Of a DNA stretch of 64,000 nt, positions 1 through 11,847 are shown in pieces. The notes under the pieces are model-generated. The model saw only the letters and a list, made by a program, of their open reading frames with translations. It did no database searches and was not told the DNA's origin. Each line of letters opens with the position of its first letter. Within the stretch, counting starts at the first letter, position 1. Source of the DNA: Eublepharis macularius (Eukaryota > Chordata > Lepidosauria > Squamata > Eublepharidae). The stretch lies in NCBI RefSeq assembly GCF_028583425.1, contig NC_072794.1:23495232-23559231 (forward strand), read 5' to 3'. Both the position numbers and the translations under genes were made by a program.

Positions 1-1014
1 AGATGCTTGCCAGGTTACATTTTCAGTACAATTAAATTTTAAAAAGTCTTGCATTTGACTTCTAATATTCTGAACTGAACTGCTACATTGTTTCTGAGAA
101 GGTATATGTTTTGTTTCCAGTTGTTTTTTTGACTGGCTGTCAGCAATTTACAACTTTCAAGCAGTTTCTGAATTTCTAGAAGACACTGTCTGTATGTAGA
201 TATTTTCTTTTACGGAGCCCATTATAGCTCCTTTGCCTTGCAGCGTACTGCACCCCCCAGAAGGAACCTGTGAAAATACAATGGGATGTACAAGAAGAGG
301 GAATTGGCAGAAATTGCTGTCTATTGCATGAGTGCTTGTTCTTGTACCGGAACAGCTCATACAAGAAAAGAGATTTCTTCTTATCTCCCTTCATGCTGAG
401 CACCCCTCCCCCACCCAATTCAGCATCTTGCTCTGTTGCTAAGGGACCGTTGACTTTCTGGAGCACCTATGAGGGGGTTGCAGTGTGAAGGGTGAGAGAA
501 GTTAAAGATTTTAATATTTTTTATTGAAATCTGTATGTGTTTTCCTGAAGACCTCTGAATTGCTTGAGTGCTTTCCATAGCACTTGTTGGAGGTGGGGAA
601 TTCCCCCAGTGCCTTTAGTTTTTGTGACTACGTGATGGGGAAAGGTTTTTTAGAAAGTTGGAAACCTCTTTTGAACTGCTCATTGGAAATCCCATAGATT
701 GGGGTTTGATCAGTTGAGTAGCTCAATGTATAAGAGAGAGGACCCTGATTTTATTGTAAAATCTGATTTAATAAGTTTTCATGGTCATCCCTAACTGTTC
801 TTCCACAATTAACTGCTAAACTTGAATTGAGAGTTGCGTCAGAAAAAGCGCTTATATAAAATTCCTACTGGTATTACTCTACTACAGGGTTAACTCCTGT
901 GGCTGTTTGGGCCTTTGATAGCCATGGTTTTTAGGAAGCATGCACTGCCACCCGCTGAGCTATTTGCTTGAAATCCACCTCCACTGTTGCTTTATTAATG
1001 CATTTTTCTTGCAG
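1..1014 (+). other. FIRRM intron, no recognisable element
   Basis: Upstream of acceptor tttcttgcag (ending 1014). I see no exon matching the preceding part of FIRRM and no clear repeat here. Confidence 0.6.
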
Positions 1015-4000
1015 ACTCTTGTGCAGCTGATGGAAGTATTAAGAGGATGTGTGCAACATATCTGTACCATGCAGGAGACTGTGCCGCTAGACCATATCCA
1101 CAGTCTTCCCTCTTCAGTTCTTCATGTGATCAAGAACACATTTATATACTGCAGGGTTGGTGAGCTTAATAACTCTATAGATGGTTAATATTTTCGATTC
1201 AACAGGCAAAAACCATTTCTACAGGTTTTTTTTAAGCTACCGAAATACTAGTATTCAGTTTCTAAAAATCAGTGTTGCGAAAAGTAGTAGGTCATGTTTC
1301 AAGTTCCCAAGAATCCTTAGTGTATGTGGTTAATAAAAACAAAAAATGAAAAGTGGAGGAAGAGAACAAGTTGTTTTGGAGCATGATGGGAAAGCTTTAT
1401 GGTCAACTATTTGTAACACTCTTAAAATAAAGTACAGAAGGAGCTATGTTGCTTCTCTCTCCCCAGCAGTCCTGGGGACAGCTAGAACTCTATTTTGTAC
1501 CCAGCCCAGTCAAACCTAGTTAAGTCTGTGTATAATGATTCTAATAAAAGGTATGCTGCTATTGCTTTTAGATACTCTGTCATTTCTGAGCTATGTCCGC
1601 TGTAGCTTTGCATAACACATGTGTGTTCCCTGGTTCTCTATTTTGTAACAGGACAGTGAATCATTGTACAGTGAACATCTCCATTTGTTTACTGACTTAC
1701 TCCAGTCATTGTTTAAGGAAGCCTACACTTTACAAAAGCAGCTTATGGAGATGCTTGATATGGTATCTGTGGATTCCTGTGCTGCTGGAGACAGTACAGC
1801 AATTATAGTTTCAGGTGGGTGTACAAAATGTGTATCTTAATACAGACCATCTTCACCAATGGGCACCAAAACTCAGCAAGCACCTTTCCTTCCTTGACTG
1901 CTGATTTTGCTTGTCAGTTGAAAGGATGCTAGTTTTGCCAAGATTCCTGGATGACCCTCCCCCCCCCCACATTTTTAAATCCCCCCCTCCCGGTTAAGGT
2001 GTAAATGAAAGTGAAATTTGGAAGCACACTCTGAATTTATAGGGGAAAATCCTTAGTTGACTGGATATTGAGTGTGCTCTTGGGTACGATAGTTGATAAA
2101 ATTTGTTTTGCAGTTAATGTTATGTTTATTTGCTCTGCAGTGATTCACGCTGTGTTAGAGATCTGCTCTGCTATTTACAGTATAGATCATGCCCTTCATG
2201 CAAACACATGGAAATTTTTAATCAGGTATGTTTTCATGATTTTAATAATATGTTATATGAACTAAGCAGATTTTATATCTAGCCTTTTACAAAGAGGAAG
2301 TCTGATCCATTGCTATGTTCAGGTGAACTTGAACTGAAGCTAGTGCAGTTCCACTACTAAACTATCCAGGTTTTTGAGGCTGTGGCTTGGGTTGCTAACT
2401 GGAATGTTTGGGAGTTACCTACATTCACTCCTTCATTTATCTGATGTATTTGTATGCAGATTTACAGTACTCTGGGAATAAATCCGACCAAACAATTAAA
2501 ATTGTTCACATTTTAAAATTAAAGGCAATTGCTGTGTTGGTTTTTATTTTTTCTATACAGTATGTGAATCTTCACCAGCCTTTGATGGGACCTGGTAGAA
2601 CTCTTGGTACAGGTGGTTAGGTCAGAGGGTGACCCCCCCCACCTTCCATATACTAGTGGCTTCTGTAGTTTAGTTTATTTGATTTTTAGCCCACCCTTCC
2701 CGTGAATGGACTCAGAGCAGGTTACAGCAGTAGTACAGATACACAGAATAAAATAACAAATCTCAAAAGGGTATAACTTCCAGAGTTGAAAATCAAGAAT
2801 AATGGATTCCGACGTCCTAGGATGGGGCCCCTTCACACTTTCCTGCCCACCAAACATAAGAATAAGAATGGAGGAGGCGCGAGTTGATATTGGACTGTGA
2901 CATCGCATGCGTGGTGGGCAAATCACTATACAAACGACTATATAGCCCCACCCACCTGCTGGCAGGAGATCGGTAGGGAGGCTCATTTGCTTGATCTAAT
3001 GCTGACCTCAACCATATGCCTGGCGGAACATCTCTGTCTTGCAGGCCCGCCAAAAGGGTACAAGATCTTGGTGGGCTTGAGTATCCTCCGACAGAGAGTT
3101 CCACCAGGTTGGGGCCATGACCGAAAATGCCCTGGCCCTGGTTGAGGCCAGCCGAGCTTCCCTGGGGCCAGGGACCACTAGCAGGTGTTTGCCCGCTGAT
3201 CTAAGCACTCTTCAAGGTACAGAGAGTGGTGGCTTCTCAGGTATGCTGGTTCCAGTCTGTTTAGGGCTTTCTAGATTAAAACCAAAACATTGAACCTGAT
3301 CTGGAATTCCATAGGGAGCCAGTGTAGCTGCTGCAAGATTAGAGTGATGTGTGGCCTGTATGGAGTACCCATCAGAACATGTGCAGTAGTCCAACCTGGA
3401 GGTGACCGTTGCATGGATCACTGTTGTTTGGTCATGGGTTGAGAGATAGGGGGCAAGCTGCCTGGCCTGCCAAAGATAGAAAAAAGCAGACTGGGCAACT
3501 GCCACGACCTGGGCCTCCATTGGTAGAGAGGAGTCCAGGGCCAAGCCAAGACTCCTGACCGATGGAACAGGCACAAGTAGTGCCCCATCAAAGGCCGGGA
3601 GCTGGATCCCTACATCTGAAACCCCATCTGAAACCCCACAGGACCTCCGTTACAAATTCTAGTAACTAGAATTTGTGTTTCTGTTCACTGAACAAGAGCT
3701 TTTCCTCCTGGAAGTGTGCTTTAACATGATTAACCTGACCAACAATACAGATGACCTTCCTTAGGAGGAGTAACCTGGTAGCTGTTAAGACCTGCATCCA
3801 ATTCCCACATATAATTAAGGCAGGGTAGTGTAGGCTTGTTGACACCATAGGCTGGATATGGGAAATCCCTGGACTAAACTGGTAGGGTTTGCTCACTGGT
3901 TCCTTTTCCGGGTCACCCATGTGTAAGCATCACCCTTCTCTTACTCTCTTCCTTTACATCTCTTTTGCTTCACTGTGGGACATTCTCTACTACTGTTAAT

Positions 4001-7000
4001 CCACTTCCCCTGCTTACTGTTTTCTTCTTAGATTGAGGGTCAAGCCCACCTATTTCTCATTCATTTTCATTCTGCACTGAGGATGTAATGTGGCCTAGTG
4101 GAAAGGTTCATCTGGCCAGATGTTGCTCAGGGATTGCCAGTTAGACCACATTGAAGTAGACAAATGAAATTCCCTTTGAGTCTTGCCCTAAGTGAGAACA
4201 TTCCAAAGTTTGCCTTTTGTTGCACATTTGCATTTTACATTAGATGCCATCTGTGACTATAATGCTAACTCCTGAGAGTCTGAATCAATGTACTCTTTTC
4301 ATTTGGAATTGTTCTGTTGTCTATCCCTCAAATATCCAGCTCGTGTTTTATATTTCCTTATGTAAGCACCATGCAAGTAGACAGATCCAGAATGACAGGA
4401 TGTATTACTAAGTTCTGGGTTTTTAAGGCTTACATCTGCCCATGTAGCCATATCATATAATAAAAGAAAAATTGCAGAAAAATATGAAAGAGGACGCTGT
4501 TATTAGGATTTTTCTGAAATGTCTTGGTGAACTCATGGGCTAAAGAAGGAAAGTGGTGATTCTTGTGATGTGCTGAGATTTGAGAACTGTTAAACATCTT
4601 CCCTCGCCAGGCAAAGCATGAAACACAAATCACTGATAAAGAACAGCTTGAAACATACTGCTGTCCTCAGTGGCCTTTGTGAGAGCATCCTGTATTCCTT
4701 CCAGTCTTGTTTGCTGTTGGCTGAGCAGATGAAACAGTCTGGGAAGCAGGTAAATTGATCAGTACATATAGGCACTTGGGGCCTGGGAAGAAGCTGCCTT
4801 TTTAAAGTGCTGTAACTAAATTTGCCAGGGGTCGTGTTGCTTTAAAACACCAGGGAGCTAGACAAGGTCACAGAGGTTAACATCATTTTTATATGCTGGG
4901 TTGTATCCTGCAACTCTGTTCAGCTAAGGGTGGTGAGTCAAGGAGAGTTCTACTGTCAGTGGAGCCTCTTGTATCGGAAGGATGCACCTTGCAATCGCGG
5001 AACGCACAGCTCTAAGCTGAACAGAATGACAGGATAAAAGCCATTATACATACAGCTCATGGTAGTGTTGAACTTCCTTCTCTTACTCGCACCAGAACAT
5101 GGCGAAGGGAGGAGCTGCGTATTGCCACTGGTGATTCCCTTGATCAACCTTTCATTGGCTCAGGAAAAGTGCTTATAGAAAATTTCTGATATTGATGAAA
5201 GCTATCTGCTCAATTTTGTTTTTTGTTGCCTTTTGGGTAGGAGAACATCGATTATAAGGTGTTTCAGAGGACAATCAAGCTGTGTAAGTTCTTTGCCATT
5301 TCCCTGGTGCACTACACCAAGGTAAGAGTTGGCCAACTGGCTTTAGTCAAAAGGATAACTGATATTTATTTGCATACCTTGTAATTATTGTATGCTAAAA
5401 TACTATACTTGATTTGTAAAATACCCATTGTGTGAACATTGTAGCATTTTGGATAGAACAAATAATGGTATTGTTTGTTTATGTCTTACAACTTTTCAAA
5501 TGTGGCTTAATTTTTGGAGAAAATGAACCAATGTTGTTTATTTTTATTTGATTTACTTCATTTATACTCCACCTTTTCCCCCAATGGGAACGCAAAGTGG
5601 CGTACATCATTCTGTCCTCCATTTTATTCTCACAACAATCCTGTGAGGTAGTTTGGGCTGAGAGAGAATGTAATGGGAATATAGATTAGAGCACATTATA
5701 CCTTAGTGATACCATATGTATTCTAGTGAACTTTGTATGAACTTTAGTGTAGTTTTTAACAGGTTTTATAAATACACAGATATTCTTTTCATGTTTGACA
5801 GCCGATTAAAAATAGTGGACAGTCACAGATGAATGATTCTTTAGCTGTTAGAATGGACAAGTGATGATCTGCTCACTTAACTTTTCGTGTCACCTTATTA
5901 TTTATGTAGCTTATATTGCAACTGGGCGTAGCATCATTTTTGGATAGGGAGAATGTCACATGATTGAATATCTGAATGATTAGTTAAATCTAAAACCAAT
6001 CATAATTTTATATTGCTGTCATGTGTAAAAGATCTTAGATTTCTTAGCAGATATTCTGTGCAATCCTATGCAAAGTCACTCCAGTCTAAGCCCATTGAAG
6101 TCAATGGGCTTAGACTGGAGTAACTGCATAGATTGCACTGATTATATGCCAATTATTATAAAAGGTACTAACCCAGATAATAGATCAGTTTTGCTGAAAG
6201 AAATCTCATGAAGATCTAGGTGAGAAAATTGTATTTGCCTGCTCACTTATTGAAAATTCAATGCATTTCCTAGCAAATATGATTTTGAATCAATCTTAGA
6301 TTTAATTGAGAGATGTTAGGTGAATTAATCCTTGTTGCTTGTAACTGTTTCATTATTTTTGGTTCTGTCTTAATAGCCCTTTATATTTTGATATCTTGCT
6401 TTATTAAAAAGGTTAGAGTTTATTTCAGTTAAAAATAGACATAAAACTCTAATGAGAAGTCTCTGTGTGCCTTGGTTGGGAGAGTAAAGCAAGAAGAACC
6501 CATATAAATTATTAGTACTAATTGACAGACTCTTCAAAAGAGATCTCAGAGTTAGGATATAAATCTTGACACTGGACAATTAGAATGCCTTAATGAGATG
6601 TATATAAGCATTTCATTTCAAGGGTGTAATTGGCTCAAGGCCACCAAGCAAGCTGCTGCAGCAGAGTGAGGATTTGAACCCAGGTCTGTTAAATCCTAAT
6701 ACAACACTCTAAACACTATACCACACTTCAGATTCTCCATGCAGTCCCACATTTGGGTTTTGTGCAGGAGCTGAAGGAAGTTCTGAAAGTTACAGAGTTC
6801 TAGCTGAAGATTCATGTTCAGATCCCTCCCTGAGAGGTGATAAGGTCCCCTGATGTGAGCCTTCAAGGGAGGGGCACTTGTCTTCCTGTTTTTTTCTGAA
6901 CAATAAACTGTTCTGTGATATTTCTTCTGAGAACCTTCAGGATTCTTTTAGCTTCAGTTAGTAGAATTTACTTTTCTTAATTGTCTTTCCTGATCTCCCA

Positions 7001-10000
7001 ATTTTTTATATTAGCGAGCTTAGCATCTGACATTATTTACTTTACAGGAATTCACTCCTTTCTTAGCGGATTCTTGCTGTCAGTTACATCAGACATATCT
7101 TCAAATATACAGGTGAGCAAAACATAACTATTAACTACCTTGTTTCATTGCAGAATTATCACACTATCAAATGTTATGTGTCCAAACTTGAAAGGAATGT
7201 TGAAACCATTTTCCTGGCCTCATGTAGATGTAACAGGATGATTTGCAAACCATAGGTTGCATCTGTCCATCTCTGATAACCATGGTTTTAAAACTAACCA
7301 ATGGGTATGAGGACAGTCTTGATTAACTTTAATGCTAAGCCATAGTTTAAATAAACCATGTAAAGGAGTGAGAAATTCATGCTTAGAAGGGTTGATGGGT
7401 TGATGTGCACAAGCTCATAACTTTGGTTTGGCAAGGTATTGATTTTTTAAGTGTTGGAAATATTTTTCCCTAGTGAATTATTAGATCAGTAGGCCTATGA
7501 GAAATGTCATGGTTATTTTTCTTTTTTGTTTACCTTAATGTTTCTGTTTGGCAGGTCAGATTATAAGAAAATAACTGTTTTCCTTCAGAGTTTTACTTAT
7601 CTTTGTTTTAAAACTCACATATTTTTACATTCAGTTATTTAAAAAACTACTAAAGTTGCTGCTTATGACAGGCTTTATTCTGGTACATGATAAGCAGAGT
7701 ATCGATTTCAAAAATAATTTATTTCTATTTAAGTAGTTGGAAATATAAAGTGTATTCTCTGAGGTTGGTTAAAGACAATCTAAATAATAAATGGAACTTC
7801 TAAAAATTTAATTGTCCGTTTTTCATAATGATTGAAATCACCTTGATACCATCCACTTTGGCTTGAAGTGCTACTGTGCGAGAGAGGTTTTATATCCAAA
7901 ACGTGAAGTGTAGTGTGGGTACTCTTTAATTCTCAGGAGCATGGCATGGCCAAAGACCTGCTGCTTTAAGGGCACAATCTCTGTAATTAAATAACGGCCC
8001 TTTTCACACTGCCTACCAGGACTCGCTACGACGTGGAACACTGCGCTTCAAACGCGGAAAATCGCGTTTTCTCGCACGAGATTTGCGCGATTTTCCGCGT
8101 TTGTAGTGCGATGTTCCGTGTCGTAGTGAGTCCCGGTAGGCAGTGTGAAAAGGGCCAATATAAATGAATGTTACACATTATGGTTGAACACTTTGATTAT
8201 TTTTGTTTCATTTCATGTGTCATTTGTGGGTTATGGCTTACAGTTTTAGGTCCATTAACCCGTTGCACCTTGAATCATACTACGTTTCCCCATGTGAACC
8301 AGAAATGAACAATCCCTTAAATTTCAAATTGACAACTTTGAGGTGCTCCTGAAAAGGAGTACTGTGGGAGAGCCATTACAAAATAAAGAAAAAAATGTGT
8401 TTTTTCTGATATTAACACTTGCTTAGGGCTGCAACAAAATGTGTCTCTGGATATTGAAAGGCTGCGCATAAGAGTTGCTCAGCAGAACTTGCTCATCGTC
8501 ATGCTCATGTTAGCAGGTTCAAAGCAAAGTGCTATGGTTTGTATTTGCCTTGATTTGTGCTTAGCTGTGGCCAGAATGCAGCGGTGATGAAACATTCTGT
8601 GTTTCTTTTCCTGCCAGTAAGTTTCCTCCAAGTCTTTATGCTGCAGGGATTTCTGAAGCTCATCAGGATGAAATTGCAAAAGGATTCCTAGTGGCACTGG
8701 ATCCTCTTCTCCTCAGCTTGCTTGCCTTCAGGCCTTTTGTGGAAGCAGTGCTAAGTAAAGTTTTAGGTAAGCTTAAAGGCCCTGTTGAACTACATTGCAT
8801 CCTCTTAAAGCAGAGGAGTGGTACCTGCTGTTATGCCCCCTCCATTCATTTTCACTGGGGATTTGTGGTTTGGGTTTGTGCCTCAGATCATCTGCTGCCA
8901 AATTGGGGTTTGTGCCTCAGATCATCTGCTGCCAAATTGGGGTTTCCTGGGCCTTTTCCTCTTGAATTTTCAACCAGTTTTAGCGCATTACTAGGAATTA
9001 ATATTCCACCATTAACTAACAACTAAGTGATGTTCCTTAATAATACCACTTAGTCCTTAGGGTACAAAAAATGTGGATAGAGATATATTTCTATATTCAT
9101 GTAAACTATTTTGGTTTTATTCCAAGCAAAGGCAGCAGACTATAAGCAGAGAATAGTGTTACGTACAAAATTTTGAACCTTTGTGGTTCGTTTTCCCTTT
9201 TCTGACCAACCACAATAAAAATTAAAATAAAATCCAGGAGTCCTTCTTGAATTGAAGCAAAACAGATGGTTTTTATTTACCCAGTGGATGAGCCCTTTTT
9301 CTTACACAGAAGTAGATGGTCTCCTTGTGTGTAAAGGCTCAACCCCTTACAATAGAAGCGTAGAGCAATTAATACTTTCAGATAATCATAACAATATGAC
9401 AGTATTCTAATATCTGTTATCTTATTGGCTCATAAAGTGTCTAGGGTTAGTTCTGATTTGAAGATGTAATTCTGGGTTGGCTCTTCTACTTGGGAGAATT
9501 CCAAATCCTGCAACCCCCTTATCTTGCCCTCAATTTAGAAGGACATCCTCTAACCTCTTACCTACTTTCTTCTGGGCATAATACTTCCAATAGCGCCAAT
9601 GCTTCTCAATCTGGCAACCTTGATACCCTCTGATAACTGAAGTCTGTTGGTAAGAAGGGATGTTTTTTTCCTCTGTGCCCTTTCCCCGAGTTCCTTCTCG
9701 GCCTTAAGGAAGATAGGCCACAGGTGGCCAAAACCAGCTTGCTGCATCAAATCAGTTTTCTACAAAAGGCTCTCTGGTACTGGTTCCTTTTGGAATCTTA
9801 TAGAATAATATAACATATGCATAATATTTTATAAGTGCAGCTCTACAAGCAGTATATTATTAGTTCTCAGTTCTTGCAGAATTTCAGCATACTTCTCTTG
9901 GTCTTCTTGTTTCAAGTGTCATATTCTTACAGGTTGCATTACAAGTACTACATTTGCTCCTGAGCGTAGGAAAAAAGTGCAATGCATATAAGCGATATAT

Positions 10001-11810
10001 AAAAGTCATATATAAAATCCTTTTCTTCAAATCTATATCCATCAATAGCGACAAGCAAAATGCTTGGGGAAAGTTGAAAATGGGAAGGACCTTGTTCTTT
10101 CCTCATATGTGTCAATAATAATTTGAATGCTACAAGAGGACTTTAAGTGCAAGAGTAATTGTGATTTTGGACTCCGTTAAGCAACTGAAGGCTGGCTTGA
10201 ATGGGTTGGTTGAATTGTGGGTTTTTCAGGGCAAGAGACTAACAGAGGGGGTTTGCCTTGCCTGCCTCTGCATAGCAACCCTGGTATTCTTTGGAGGTTT
10301 CCCATTCAAATACTAACCAGTGCCAATCCTGCTTGGCTTCCAAGTTCTGATGAGATTGGGCATACTCCACATTACCTTTAACATAATCCACAGATCTTTT
10401 TTGGCAGCAAGATCAGGCAGATCTCTGCATGCTTATACTCCCAACATTGGTTTGGGGGAGTGGGAGGGAAAAACTTAGGAGAAGGAGTAAGCTTAGAATG
10501 TGGTGAGGTTCAAAAAGTTTGCTGAGTTACTTAGACTGTACTTTTTAAACATAGCTCTGTAATGAAACATTCACATAAATAAATTGAGGCAAATACCCTC
10601 ACTTATTAAAGTAGAACCTGGGATATCTGCTCACAAATGCGTTTATAAATTTCTACCCCCACACCCCTGTTAGATACACTGTGGTGCTGTATGGCGTAAA
10701 TGGCTGCTATAGTTGTAAGTAGGGGGTTGGAGTCTGTGAGAAGTCTATTGCAATGACCCTTTACAGTTTAAAGGACTGTCACAGAGTTGGTACTGCAGTC
10801 CACCTGGAGCACACTTTCCTATCTGACTCACCAGCCACCTCTCTTTCTGCCTCCCCCAAACTTAAAATGTGCCTGATAAATGTTTATTATTCCAGAAATT
10901 TGGGGAGTGTTTAGGGTCATTTCAGATATCCATGAGCCAAACCAAACAGAGAATTTCAGGAACAATTTCAGTCTAGGCATATCTGAATGCAGACTCTCCC
11001 CCTCAGCTCTAAGTGTTTGGACAGATAGGACTTTCTAGACCTGTTTTGTTTGCCAGGCCAAGACGGGGCTCTGCACAATGGAAAGGTTGTACTTAGTGAT
11101 AACACTCTTTTAAAATCAAAAAGAGTCCAGTAGCACCTTTAAGACTAACCAATTTTATTATAGCATAAGCTTTCGAGAATCAAGTTCTCTTCATCAGATG
11201 CCTGATCAAAACTGGTTTGATCCCAGTTTTGATCAGGCATCTGATGAAGAGAACTTGATTCTCGAAAGCTTATGCTATAATAAAATTGGTTAGTCTTAAA
11301 GGTGCTACTGGACTCTTTTTGATTTTGCTACTACAGACTAACACGGCTAACTCCTCTGGATCTATGACTCTTTTAAAATATCATCTTCAGCTCTCTCTCC
11401 TGAACTGCACTTTGCCCAATGCCGTCTCCTGATTTCTGTAATGGACGCGTTGCCATCCCAGCCCCAGGAGGTGCAAGCACTTTGGAACACAGGAAATCAT
11501 TTCCCAGAAGACCTTCCCAGGTAATTTAATTCCTTGGTGCTGTTGAGAGGCTGTGTTGACAGGCAGCACCTCATATGGCTTGACATGCTCTGGAGGCACT
11601 TTGTAAATCAGGTGAACTGGCCTTCTGAAGGAAGGGCAGTGTTTGGGTTTAGGGAAGCAAATGAAAGGCAGCAACCTGACCCAGTCTAAATGTAGCTAAA
11701 ATTCCTTCAGGGATGTCTATTAATTTTTTAATTGATACTTTACTAGGTTCACCAAAAATCAAACCTGTTACCGTTTTTTAATTGTTAACGTCTCCCTGAT
11801 ACAACATGCT

Positions 11811-11847
<37 letters not shown>

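Noticed and set aside
10281-10361. Considered as a real 5S rRNA gene
   Set aside because: Truncated, diverged and fused to a SINE tail.
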